Of a DNA stretch of 64,000 bases, positions 20,552-28,361 are shown piece after piece. Under the pieces are notes generated by a model that saw only the letters and a program-made list of their open reading frames with translations, had not been told where the DNA came from and searched no databases. This DNA comes from Streptomyces abikoensis (GTDB lineage Bacteria; Actinomycetota; Actinomycetes; Streptomycetales; Streptomycetaceae): the NCBI RefSeq assembly GCF_014648775.1, contig NZ_BMRT01000004.1, positions 186,001 to 250,000 on the forward strand, written 5' to 3'. Position numbers and translations under genes: made by a program. Numbering within the stretch: position 1 is the first letter of the stretch; every line of letters begins with the position of its first letter.

Positions 20552-21400
20552 GTGGATGAGCTAAGGATCGTGGAGGGGAACCAGCCCGGGCGAGACCGCG
20601 TTTTTGCGGTGCTGCCAGATGGCGTGGCCGTGGCGTGGCTCGATCGCACGACAGATGAGGTCAAGATCCTTCGAGAGGAGTATGGGCCTGCGGCGCTTGA
20701 GGCTCTGGCTCCATACAGGACGCACCCGAACGGTGACCTGCCGAAGGTGCAGCGGACTCAGCGGCCTTTGTTGCCGCCCCTCACGCCAGATCTTGATCTA
20801 GCTCGCAACCGCGCGGGGGAGCTGCTGAGGGAGAAGCTCGCGTCCGAGGGGCCGAACCCGTTCGAACGCTTCCTCTCCTGGCTCCTACGTCGCGACTCCG
20901 AGTGGGACTCATGGCGCGTGGGACTGACGGGCGAGCGACGGGTCGGACGTGAGCTTGAGCGTTTATCCGGCCAGGGCTGGCGAGCCTTGCACTCGATCCC
21001 CTTGCCGAACTCGGTGGACATAGATCACCTGCTGATAGGCCCGGGCGGGGTCTTCAACATCAATACCAAGAACCACCGAGGGAAGAGCGTTTGGGTCGGC
21101 AATGACTCTGCCAGGGTCAACCACGGCCCATGGCAGCCGTACACACGCAAGGTCCGAGCCGAGGCGCGACGAGTACAGCGCGTGCTGGAGTCCCACAGCG
21201 GCACGACGGTTCAGGTTCAGCCCGTCTTGGTCTTCGTCGGCGTCTCGGATTTGGAGTCGGCTTCCACCCTCACCGACGTGCGGGTATGGGAACAACGGAA
21301 GATGGCTACTCTCGGCCCGATGTCGGGGAGGCTTTCTCCAGAGGAGATCGAGACCCTTTATACGATCGCCCGCCACCGAAGCGCCTGGCTGGAAGCCTGA
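20552..21400 (+). CDS. NERD domain nuclease-related protein
   Basis: About 282 residues from GTG 20552; starts at GTG 20489 or ATG 20516 are also open. The NERD core (nuclease-related, PD-(D/E)XK-like) is seen as GLTGERRVGRELERLSGQGW, HSIPLPNSVDIDHLLIGPGG and VFNINTKNHRGKSVWVG, where D, the N-T-K (replacing the usual D/E-x-K, note Asn) and E are the pseudo-catalytic positions. The C-terminus carries VQPVLVFVG. A TTA leucine codon occurs at 20963-20965, so translation should depend on bldA. Confidence 0.8.
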   Translation: MDELRIVEGNQPGRDRVFAVLPDGVAVAWLDRTTDEVKILREEYGPAALEALAPYRTHPNGDLPKVQRTQRPLLPPLTPDLDLARNRAGELLREKLASEGPNPFERFLSWLLRRDSEWDSWRVGLTGERRVGRELERLSGQGWRALHSIPLPNSVDIDHLLIGPGGVFNINTKNHRGKSVWVGNDSARVNHGPWQPYTRKVRAEARRVQRVLESHSGTTVQVQPVLVFVGVSDLESASTLTDVRVWEQRKMATLGPMSGRLSPEEIETLYTIARHRSAWLEA

Positions 21401-21563
21401 AGGCAGCGAAACCAGCGTCCTCAGGTGAGCTGACGTCCATCATGACAGGCCAGCGCACAACCGGGGCGAGCCAGCCATCCGAGGCTATGGCAGGGTCGCC
21501 GGCCTACCCTGTGGGTCGGGTGATGCTGTCCGAGTCCCACGGTCCTGGGCTACGGTGCGATGC

Positions 21564-22124
21564 ATGCCGCTCGCACTTGACACACCTCTCGGAGCCGAAG
21601 AACTGGCCGGATCGATGTTGCCTCCGCTCGGGAACAGGTGGCTTCATACCCAGGCAGTGGCGGAGCGTGCCAGCGAGGCAAGTCCTGCCGTACCTGCGGA
21701 CGAACGTGGTCTGCTCGTGGCTGCAGCTTGGCTCCATGACATCGGGTACGCGCCAGAGCTGCGTGAAACCGGGTTTCATCCACTCGACGGTGCCCGCCAT
21801 CTAGAGGCACTGGGAGCACCTCTCCGGTTGGTTCGACTCGTTGCCCATCACTCCGGTGCGGTCTACGAGGCCGAACAACGTGGCCTGACTGCAGAACTGG
21901 CGCAGTACGAACGTGAGGACAGTCCGCTTCTGGATGCACTAATCTTCGCGGACATGACGACGGGCCCCTCGGGGCAGCGCTTCTCCTTCGAACAGCGCAT
22001 GCGCGAGATCTTGATTCGCTACGAGCCTGGAAGCGCGGTCCACACCGCGATCAGTAACGCACACCCCTATCTCGCCGCTGCTGTTGAGAGAACCCACCAG
22101 CGCCTCTCGGATCAGCCCAAGTAA
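21564..22124 (+). CDS. HD domain phosphohydrolase-like protein
   Basis: 186 residues from ATG 21564 (GTG 21555 possible). HD residues: RWLHTQAVAERAS, then AAAWLHDIGYAPELRETGFHPLDGARHL and LVAHHSG, supplying the metal-binding H...HD...H...D set. Its 3' end overlaps the convergent Nudix gene by 13 bases. HD genes of this type are frequent next to the Nudix gene in pSAM2-like elements. Confidence 0.85.
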   Translation: MPLALDTPLGAEELAGSMLPPLGNRWLHTQAVAERASEASPAVPADERGLLVAAAWLHDIGYAPELRETGFHPLDGARHLEALGAPLRLVRLVAHHSGAVYEAEQRGLTAELAQYEREDSPLLDALIFADMTTGPSGQRFSFEQRMREILIRYEPGSAVHTAISNAHPYLAAAVERTHQRLSDQPK

Positions 22125-22582
22125 GGGGTGGAACGGTCCGACAGGCCGTGATCGATCCTCATACGCATCGAAGGGTGAATGTTCAACTCGTTCAGCTTGT
22201 GAGGGTGAATGAAGGCAACTTCCTTGCTCTCGCTGCTCGTCCTCAGTGCTCCGCCGGTGATCCGTGCGGTGAAGCAGATAGAGAACTGCTGGCGCACTTC
22301 CCCGTCGTCGTAGGCCATGACATGGGCTGGGTTGGTATACAACCCGACGAGGCCGGTCACTTCGATGTTGAACCCGGTTTCTTCCCAGGTCTCTCGAACA
22401 GCAGCGTCCACAGCGGATTCACCTACGTCCACCCCACCGCCTGGCAGCGCCCATAGGTCGTTGTCTGTTTTGTGGATCAACAGGACTTCCCCAGCGTCGT
22501 TCCGTGCGACAACGGTCACTGAAGGAACGATGCTGTTCGCTTCCGGAGCGTTCGGATCATTGAAGTAATCGACGCGAGCCAT
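22112..22582 (-). CDS. Nudix hydrolase, Pif-like
   Basis: 156 residues from ATG 22582. A perfect Nudix box G-x5-E-x7-REUxEExGU is present as GVDVGESAVDAAVRETWEETGF (about 49-70). pSAM2 carries a Nudix protein, Pif, that blocks redundant transfer between donor cells; the same position in this element suggests a similar immunity role. Confidence 0.85.
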   Translation of the reverse strand: MARVDYFNDPNAPEANSIVPSVTVVARNDAGEVLLIHKTDNDLWALPGGGVDVGESAVDAAVRETWEETGFNIEVTGLVGLYTNPAHVMAYDDGEVRQQFSICFTARITGGALRTSSESKEVAFIHPHKLNELNIHPSMRMRIDHGLSDRSTPYLG

Positions 22583-22617
22583 GTGCCTAGCGTCCCACGG
22601 ACCATGGCGCGGTAACC

Positions 22618-23349
22618 CTAGGCCCGGGTGGCCCGCTCCCACGCGTAGTCGAAGCTCTTCAAGTAGTGGCGGAACGTGCGGGCTCCGGGGATGTAGCGGA
22701 AGTGCAGCACTGGGTTCTGACCGGCCGGCGCCCCAAGGACATGCGGGTTTACCAGGACGTCGTCATCGAACCGGTAGATCGAGTTGTAGAGGATGGTGTC
22801 GTGTAGCCGCACCTCGATCCCGGGCGTCGTCATGGCCGGTTCGAGGTAGCGCCGCGTGATGCGTGCGCGGGCAGCGAGATCCCCTCCGATGCCTTCCTCC
22901 TCACCACGCTGCCGCACCATCTCGGAGTCGGGGTCACCGAGGAGGATGCGGATTGCGGCCCCTGCCTTGGCTTTCTCCGCGAGTTGATCAGGCAGGTCTG
23001 GGTGGCTGTCGAAGAGGAAGAGACCGGCGTACACGAGGATTTCCAGTTGACTCTTGGTCTTATCGATCAGGGAAGACCACAGCGAGGCAGGCACCGCCCC
23101 TCGGTGAGGGTAGTAGGTGACGAGCTCTGATGAGCTGGCCGTTTCCACCTGCTTCTCAACGCTCGGCCACAGGTAGAGCTCATCAACACCGAGGAAACTG
23201 GCGGCTTTCCACCTGTGGCCCCGGTGCGGTGTGCGACCTGTCGTGATCCAGCGTTCGACGCTCTTTGGATCAACTCCGACGTGATCGGCCAACGATTGAA
23301 TGGTCTCGTTCTTTACTGAGATCGCCGCGCGTAAGCGCTCGTTCGCCAT
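22618..23349 (-). CDS. HTH regulator with DUF5919 (PLD-like) C-terminal domain
   Basis: 243 residues from ATG 23349. N-terminal HTH (NERLRAAISVKNETIQSLADHVGVDPKSVERWIT), then a ~170-residue domain with KTKSQLEILVYAGLFLF, AAIRILLGDPDSEMVRQR and a C-terminal RYIPGARTFRHYLKSFDYAWERA. Proteins of this layout are regularly found leftward in AICEs facing the transfer genes and are probably their repressors. It is divergent from the transfer operon starting at 23505. Confidence 0.85.
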   Translation of the reverse strand: MANERLRAAISVKNETIQSLADHVGVDPKSVERWITTGRTPHRGHRWKAASFLGVDELYLWPSVEKQVETASSSELVTYYPHRGAVPASLWSSLIDKTKSQLEILVYAGLFLFDSHPDLPDQLAEKAKAGAAIRILLGDPDSEMVRQRGEEEGIGGDLAARARITRRYLEPAMTTPGIEVRLHDTILYNSIYRFDDDVLVNPHVLGAPAGQNPVLHFRYIPGARTFRHYLKSFDYAWERATRA

Positions 23350-23504
23350 GGTGCCGTGCCCTTCCGAGGGACGCCGGGACGTTTTGACGGTAGCGGAGAC
23401 GTCCCCAAACGTCCATACGGACCGTGATGTGTCCACTACCTCTGGCGGTTTCCTGATGGTGCCGACGAAAAGTCAGCACCCCCTCGAAAAGCAGGAGAAG
23501 TCAG

Positions 23505-23849
23505 ATGCGCCAAATCCCCGTGGACACCTCACAGATGACGCTGATGCTGATCCAACAGCCGGAGAAGAAGGTCAAGAACAGGGAGACCGGGGAGATCGCC
23601 CGGGACCGCGCCACTGATCAGGCGCTGTTCAACGTGAATGTAGCCGTCATTGTGGACGGTAAGCCGGACGCGGTCACGATCGTGGTTCCGGAGGATGGGA
23701 TTGCTGAGGCCCTGGTGCCGGGTATGCCGGTGGCTCTGCCGGGTCTGGTGGCGCGGCCGTGGGAGAACAACAACGGTCACGGCATCAGCTACCGGGCTGC
23801 CGCTGTGATGGCGAACGTGCCGGTCGCCGCGTCCAACGGCAAGGGCTGA
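23505..23849 (+). CDS. SCO3933 family regulatory-like protein
   Basis: 114 residues with GGAG seven bases before ATG 23505. Sequence MRQIPVDTSQMTLMLIQ, RDRATDQALFNVNVAVIVDG and LVARPWENNNGHGISYRA is like the small protein that precedes TraSA in many AICEs. No HTH visible; OB-like beta pattern. First gene of the transfer operon. Confidence 0.8.
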   Translation: MRQIPVDTSQMTLMLIQQPEKKVKNRETGEIARDRATDQALFNVNVAVIVDGKPDAVTIVVPEDGIAEALVPGMPVALPGLVARPWENNNGHGISYRAAAVMANVPVAASNGKG

Positions 23850-23854
23850 GCGCC

Positions 23855-25210
23855 GTGAGTGCCGGGGACGTCCTCTTACTCGTGGCTCTCGGGCTGGCGG
23901 GTGTGGGGCTGCTGGTTCTGCGGCGGCTGCGGCCGGTCTGGTACTGGCTGAGCGTCGGTGCGCTGATCACGCTGGTGCGGGTGCTGGTCACCTACCGGTC
24001 CGTGATGGAGGCGTGCGGGCTGACCGAGCGGCCGACACGGCTTCGGCTGTGGCTGGCCAGGGTGGCCGATCGTGAGCCGACGCGGCTGATCCCGAAGCTG
24101 CGACGGGTGCGGGTTACCCGGACCGGGATGATCCTGCGGATCCGGATGCAGCCCGGGCAAGAGCTTCACGACTTCGTGGTCGCCTCGGAGCGGCTGCGGC
24201 ACTCCTGGCGGGCGCATGGCGCCTATGTCCGGTCGGTCAAGCCAGGGTGGGTGGAGATCCGGCTGATCGCCTATGACGTACTGCGGTCGGTGGTGATGCC
24301 CAAGGGGCTTCCCGAAGGACTGCTGCGGGTGCCGGTCTCGCTGCGCTCCGATGGCCTGCCGCACTGGAGGGACTACCGGACCACCCCGCATGAGCTGACG
24401 ATCGGCGCGACCGACTCGGGTAAGTCCGTCTACCTCCGAGGACTGATCAAACGGCTGGCGTCCAAGCCAGTGGCCCTGGTCGGCATCGACTGCAAGTGGG
24501 GGGTGGAGTTCTCGCCCTTCGCCCCGCGCCTGTCAGCCCTGGCCTGTACTCCCGAGGAGGCTGGCGTCCTGCTGGACGTCCTCGTGACCGAGATGACCGA
24601 GCGCTACGACTTGATCCGCGCCGCCCAGCACCTTGCACCAGATACGCCTCCGGAAGAGATCACCTCCGATGTCTGGGGTCTTCCCGAGGACATCCGTCCC
24701 GTCCCGGTCGTCGTGATCATCGATGAAGTCGCGGAACTCTTCCTCGTGGCCACGGCTGCCGAGGAGAAGCGGCGGGACCACATGATCACGCAGTTGATCC
24801 GTCTCGGCCAGCTCGGCCGCGCCGCCGCGATCTACCTCGAGGTGTGCGGACAGCGCTTCGGCTCCGAACTCGGCAAGGGCGCCACCGCTCTACGGGCGCA
24901 GCTCTCCGGTCGTACGGTCCACCGCGTCAATGATGAGGGCACCGCCAAGATGGCCCTGGCCGACATCAGTGCCGCTGCCGTGGTGGCGGCAACGAGGATC
25001 GCGGAAGACCGCCCCGGGGAAGCCGTGGCCGGCGACTCCTCCGGCGGCTGGACGGTCATCCGCAGCCCCTTCACCTCGCTCCACGACGCCACCGCCGCCT
25101 GCGTCCGGTACGCGCACCTGACACCGGACCTCCCGGCCCTGGCCTCCTTCCGCCCGGCCACCGATCCCACCCCGGGCGAAGAAGCGGTCCCGGTGTTCGA
25201 GACCGCCTGA
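23855..25210 (+). CDS. traSA: FtsK/SpoIIIE-type DNA translocase, TraSA-like transfer protein
   Basis: 451 residues from GTG 23855. Two N-terminal helices (about 5-24 and 29-47), then the motor: Walker A GATDSGKS (184-191), Walker B VVVIIDEVAEL (285-295), and GGWTVIRSPFT near the end. A single such hexameric translocase moves double-stranded DNA in Streptomyces conjugation. Starts six bases after the preceding gene. Confidence 0.92.
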   Translation: MSAGDVLLLVALGLAGVGLLVLRRLRPVWYWLSVGALITLVRVLVTYRSVMEACGLTERPTRLRLWLARVADREPTRLIPKLRRVRVTRTGMILRIRMQPGQELHDFVVASERLRHSWRAHGAYVRSVKPGWVEIRLIAYDVLRSVVMPKGLPEGLLRVPVSLRSDGLPHWRDYRTTPHELTIGATDSGKSVYLRGLIKRLASKPVALVGIDCKWGVEFSPFAPRLSALACTPEEAGVLLDVLVTEMTERYDLIRAAQHLAPDTPPEEITSDVWGLPEDIRPVPVVVIIDEVAELFLVATAAEEKRRDHMITQLIRLGQLGRAAAIYLEVCGQRFGSELGKGATALRAQLSGRTVHRVNDEGTAKMALADISAAAVVAATRIAEDRPGEAVAGDSSGGWTVIRSPFTSLHDATAACVRYAHLTPDLPALASFRPATDPTPGEEAVPVFETA

Positions 25211-25221
25211 CCCACCCCCGC

Positions 25222-25272
25222 TCCACCGGTCGGCGCGACCGCATCGCGCCAGGTCCCTACCCCGCCCATGCC
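25222..25272 (+). repeat. 51-bp direct repeat, copy 1
   Basis: Identical to 25572-25622, exactly 350 bases away. Contains the hairpin GGCGCGA-CCGCA-TCGCGCC. Located between the translocase stop and the next small gene; position and repetition suggest a clt-like TraB/TraSA recognition locus or a duplicated leader. Confidence 0.85.
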
Positions 25273-25305
25273 CGAAACCGGGCGTGACAACAAGAGGAGA
25301 AGCTC

Positions 25306-25497
25306 ATGGCTCGTCGGTTCAAGAACTCGGATGAGGCTCTGACCGTGCAGGAGAACGACCTCAAGTGCCGGGACCGTGCCCGTAAGTGGGGCATGGAGGA
25401 GAGCGCCAAGAAGTGGCAGGCCAGCGCCGACCACTCCCTGGAGGAGTGGATCCGGCTGACCGAGGAGGAATTCAACGCCTCCCGCCGCAACAACTAG
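25306..25497 (+). CDS. Small hypothetical protein of AICE
   Basis: 63 residues, AGAGGAG ahead of ATG. Highly charged, helical (MARRFKNSDEALTVQEN, ESAKKWQASADHSLEEW). No family known to me. It sits between the two 51-bp repeats. Confidence 0.7.
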   Translation: MARRFKNSDEALTVQENDLKCRDRARKWGMEESAKKWQASADHSLEEWIRLTEEEFNASRRNN

Positions 25498-25571
25498 ATC
25501 TGACGGTTGCCTGATCCGCCCGGCTCCTGTCGGGCGGTGACGGGGAGCACTTCAGCTCTGACCATCCCTGA

Positions 25572-25622
25572 TCCACCGGTCGGCGCGACCGCATCGCGCC
25601 AGGTCCCTACCCCGCCCATGCC
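25572..25622 (+). repeat. 51-bp direct repeat, copy 2
   Basis: Exact copy of 25222-25272, located just upstream of the small gene starting at 25644. Confidence 0.85.
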
Positions 25623-25643
25623 TGATCCCGGAAGGAGATCGCT

Positions 25644-25835
25644 GTGTCCCGACGTACCGACGACTACGACCGCAGCGCCCGCATCACACAGAGCGCCTGC
25701 GACTACGCCGAACAGATCGGAGCCGACATCGAATTCGCCTCGGTCATCGTCGGCTCGATGGTCGAGCAGGGCCGCCGTGAGCGTCGAGGCGAATACCCGC
25801 CCGAGGGCCACGACTACCCCGGAAAGGACCGGTGA
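25644..25835 (+). CDS. Small protein with YPPEGHDYP tail (first of pair)
   Basis: 63 residues, GTG start, GGAAGGAG upstream. Ends GEYPPEGHDYPGKDR. Its 3' end overlaps the next gene by 4 bases and both share the YPPEGHxYP tail, so they may be a duplicated pair. Function unknown. Confidence 0.65.
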   Translation: MSRRTDDYDRSARITQSACDYAEQIGADIEFASVIVGSMVEQGRRERRGEYPPEGHDYPGKDR

Positions 25836-26050
25836 CCACTATGAGCACGGAGTACGAGGCGAGGTTCGCGGACAACAGTCTTCACGCCCACCTGGCACAT
25901 CAGATCGGTGACTACCTCAGCGACCCCAACCATGACTCGGAGTTCGGTGCGGTCCTCTACTCCTCCAGCGTCGCGGAGTTTGCGGCCAAGGAATGGGACG
26001 ACTATCCGCCCGAGGGCCACGGCTACCCCTCTCACCACCATGACAGGTGA
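25832..26050 (+). CDS. Small protein with YPPEGHGYP tail (second of pair)
   Basis: 72 residues from GTG 25832 (ATG 25841 possible). Ends DDYPPEGHGYPSHHHDR. Overlaps its neighbours by 4 bases on both sides. Function unknown. Confidence 0.65.
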   Translation: MTTMSTEYEARFADNSLHAHLAHQIGDYLSDPNHDSEFGAVLYSSSVAEFAAKEWDDYPPEGHGYPSHHHDR

Positions 26051-26229
26051 TCGACGTGGCCACTCGTAAGAGCTCTCGCGGCAAGACGGCCAAAGAGCCC
26101 TGCCCTGACTGCCGTGAGGGACGGGTCTCGGAAACGTTCAAGGTCGGGGGTCGCAAGAAGCGCGACAGCTCCGATCGGCAGGAAGCCCTCTGCCTGACCT
26201 GCATGGGATCCGGCGAAGCCACTGGCTGA
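26047..26229 (+). CDS. DnaJ-like zinc-finger mini-protein
   Basis: 60 residues, GTG 26047 (GTG 26056 possible). CPDCREG and CLTCMGSG are two CxxCxxG-type knuckles separated by 25 residues, enough for one zinc. Basic N-terminus (RKSSRGKTAK). Likely a DNA- or protein-binding accessory of transfer. Confidence 0.65.
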   Translation: MIDVATRKSSRGKTAKEPCPDCREGRVSETFKVGGRKKRDSSDRQEALCLTCMGSGEATG

Positions 26230-26309
26230 CCCACCCGGGGCCGGACGGCACATCATCCCGCCGCCCGGCCCCGGGGGCCGCCCCACTCCTTTGGAAGGAG
26301 GACCGTGCG

Positions 26310-26993
26310 ATGACCCGACCGCCCCGCCTCGACCTGGTGCTCGTGCAAGCGGTGATCGCCGGGGCCCTGTCCTTCGCCCACCTGCACGACATCGCCCAAG
26401 CCGCCGGACAGGACGGATGGAAAGGCTGGGCTTACCCGGTCTCCGTCGACCTGCTCCTCGTTGCCGCCTGGCGCCGCCTGCGCTCCGGATCCGGCACCCG
26501 GCTCGGGTGGGCATGGTTCCTCATCGCCCTGGTGGCCTCGCTCGGCGCCAACGTGGCGACCGCCGGATTCCTCGACCTGGCACACCCGCCCGCCTGGCTG
26601 CGGATGCTCGTGGCCGGCTGGCCCGCCGCTGCCTTCCTCGGCGGCACCCTCCTGGCCCACGCACCCCGCCCCACCGACGAACCGCTGCCCGAGCCGACCA
26701 CCACCCTGGCGCCGGAGGAACCGACCGAGGCGCCCGCATCGGAGGAACCCCCGGCCGACGAGCCCCAGCCGGAAGCCGCTCAGGCCGAGGAGACAGTGCT
26801 CGAACCGGCGGCCCCCGCCCCGACGCTTCCCGCGCCTGCCCTGACGGCCCCGGCCGCGCTCGTGGCCCACGCCCGGAAGATCGCCGACGCCTACACCGCC
26901 TCGACCGGCCAGCCGATCGACGCCGAGACCTTGCGCGCCCGCCTCGGTGTCCCGGTGCCCATGGCCGAAGCCATCGCCGCTCAACTCACCTAA
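26310..26993 (+). CDS. DUF2637 domain membrane protein (Spd-like)
   Basis: 227 residues. Four hydrophobic segments in the first 115 residues (LVLVQAVIAGALSFAHLHDI, WAYPVSVDLLLVAA, WFLIALVASLGANVATAGFL, LRMLVAGWPAAAFLGGTLLA) match DUF2637. An acidic Pro/Glu-rich linker (about 118-170) leads to a C-terminal HTH-like helix pair. DUF2637 proteins are typical of Streptomyces conjugative elements and are implicated in plasmid spread. Confidence 0.85.
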   Translation: MTRPPRLDLVLVQAVIAGALSFAHLHDIAQAAGQDGWKGWAYPVSVDLLLVAAWRRLRSGSGTRLGWAWFLIALVASLGANVATAGFLDLAHPPAWLRMLVAGWPAAAFLGGTLLAHAPRPTDEPLPEPTTTLAPEEPTEAPASEEPPADEPQPEAAQAEETVLEPAAPAPTLPAPALTAPAALVAHARKIADAYTASTGQPIDAETLRARLGVPVPMAEAIAAQLT

Positions 26994-27016
26994 GCCCACA
27001 GAAGGGATGAACACTC

Positions 27017-27205
27017 ATGCGCCGCAAACGCTTCTGGAACCACGACCAGGTCGGACAGGTCCAGGTCGCCACCCACGTCGACCGCCACGGCCGGACCGCC
27101 CACACGGCCACCTGCACGGCCCCGGGCTGCAACTGGTCGGGCGAGTACCTCAACCGCTCCGCCGCCGAACTCGCCGCCCAGAACCACCGCTGCTCGCCCC
27201 GCTGA
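27017..27205 (+). CDS. Mobile element transfer protein (zinc-binding mini-protein)
   Basis: 62 residues: basic N-terminus MRRKRFWNHDQVGQVQVAT, then CTAPGCNWSGEY and a final H-RC, giving a C...C...H...C zinc set. Family members occur in most pSAM2-like elements directly after the DUF2637 gene. Confidence 0.75.
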   Translation: MRRKRFWNHDQVGQVQVATHVDRHGRTAHTATCTAPGCNWSGEYLNRSAAELAAQNHRCSPR

Positions 27206-27231
27206 CCGGCTCGACCAGAAGGAGCCCCGTC

Positions 27232-27417
27232 ATGAACGTCCCGCTCTGGTTCGCCATCGCCATCGCCGCCTACCTCGGCGTCAAGCTCACCCGCGTCCCG
27301 GCCTGGATGGTCGCCGTACTGCTGATCGCCGGGTTCCTCCTGGCCCACAGCTTCTTCGGCAGCCTGATCGGCTCCGGCCTCAACGGTGGCGCCTCCGTCC
27401 TCGGCGGCTCCAAGTAA
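27232..27417 (+). CDS. Small two-helix membrane protein
   Basis: 61 residues, AGAAGGAG before ATG 27232. Two helices (PLWFAIAIAAYLGVKL and AWMVAVLLIAGFLLAHSFFG) and a Gly/Ser tail. Probably part of the spread (Spd) membrane set. Confidence 0.75.
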   Translation: MNVPLWFAIAIAAYLGVKLTRVPAWMVAVLLIAGFLLAHSFFGSLIGSGLNGGASVLGGSK

Positions 27418-27444
27418 CCGCAATTCGCAGAAGAGAGGCACCCG

Positions 27445-27768
27445 ATGTTGCGCCCGAAAGTCCCGACCAACCCCACGCTCAACCGCACCCTCGTCCCGCT
27501 GGACGACTCCTCGGCTGAGCTCGACGTGCAGCCGGTCGCCCCGGTCGTCTGCCAGCACCACGCCCCCGCCCCGACCTCGGTGGTTCGTGGGGGAGTGCAC
27601 CTGACGGCCGGTGCCACGGTCGCCGCCATCGGTGCGGGCACCGCTGCCGTGCTCGTCATCGGCACGGTCCTGGTCGGGATGTTCCTCGCCATCTCCATCA
27701 CGGCCGGCTCGCTCGCCGTGGTCGCGCTGGTCGCCCGCTCGATCCTCAACGACCAGAGCAAGCGCTAA
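27445..27768 (+). CDS. SpdB-like membrane protein
   Basis: 107 residues. Residues 1-48 hydrophilic; two adjacent helices (about 52-76 and 77-98) follow, with short RSILNDQSKR tail. The position and layout fit SpdB proteins that help the element spread along mycelium. Confidence 0.75.
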   Translation: MLRPKVPTNPTLNRTLVPLDDSSAELDVQPVAPVVCQHHAPAPTSVVRGGVHLTAGATVAAIGAGTAAVLVIGTVLVGMFLAISITAGSLAVVALVARSILNDQSKR

Positions 27769-27859
27769 GCGATCCCCGGGGCGGCCTCAACCGCCAAGTT
27801 TCCGCCGCCCCGAGGACCCGAGCCCCCTTCACCTCAATCAGCAAAGGGAGAACCCCATC

Positions 27860-28048
27860 ATGCCCGAGCACGCTCACGCCTTACGCCGCCGCTGCTCCGA
27901 CTGCGATGGCTTTTCGGCCGTCGCCGTCACCACCGGAAGCCGCACCCCGGCCGGTCACCGCGAGACGGTCACCGCCCTCTGCCCGTCCTGCCGGGGCACC
28001 GGCACCACGCGCCGTTCGGCCCGGACCGAGGCGGGTGCGACGTGCTGA
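27860..28048 (+). CDS. DnaJ-like zinc-finger mini-protein with a TTA codon
   Basis: 62 residues from ATG 27860. CSDCDGF and CPSCRGTG knuckles, 36 apart, as in DnaJ-type fingers. Codon 8 (27881-27883) is TTA, making synthesis bldA-dependent. Its stop overlaps the next start. Confidence 0.7.
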   Translation: MPEHAHALRRRCSDCDGFSAVAVTTGSRTPAGHRETVTALCPSCRGTGTTRRSARTEAGATC

Positions 28049-28185
28049 CCTACATCGACTTCTTCTGCGGTGCGGGCGGCTCCTCCTCCGGCGCCGTCAC
28101 CCCGCCCGTCGCCGAGATCCTCATCTCCGCCCTCGCCGAAGCCATCACCGGTTCGCTCCTCGACCGCCAGGAGGTGGCCCGGTGA
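28042..28185 (+). pseudogene. Internally deleted DNA cytosine methyltransferase, 47-codon remnant
   Basis: GTG 28042 to TGA 28183-28185. The first 16 residues, MLTYIDFFCGAGGSSS, are motif I of C5 methyltransferases (SAM-binding F-C-G-A-G-G). The following GAVTPPVAEILISALAEAI matches the usual C-terminal motif X end (TPPVAEW...). The whole middle, including the PC catalytic motif, is missing, with the frame kept. It overlaps both neighbours by 4-7 bases, as the intact gene would. Cannot methylate. Confidence 0.75.
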
Positions 28186-28361
28186 CGCTCCTGGACTGGC
28201 GCGACCACAAGCACTTCGACCACAGCGGCGACAAGCCGTGCGTGTGCTGCGGCAAGCCGACTCCCCTGCGCTCCGATCGCGGAAAGCCCGTTCACAAGGT
28301 CTGCGCGGAGCGCTGGTACGACACCCACTCCCGCGAGAAGGGGGACAGCGAACATGCGTAA
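28182..28361 (+). CDS. Small zinc-binding protein
   Basis: 59 residues from GTG 28182 (overlaps previous TGA). KPCVCCGKPTPL and HKVCAERW give a C-C-C...H...C cluster. Unknown role; fits the series of zinc mini-proteins in this operon. Confidence 0.65.
   Translation: MTLLDWRDHKHFDHSGDKPCVCCGKPTPLRSDRGKPVHKVCAERWYDTHSREKGDSEHA

Noticed and set aside
25222..25622. CRISPR-like repeat pair
   Set aside because: Only two copies, 350 bases apart, with a gene between; no spacer array or cas genes. No CRISPR array seen in the window.
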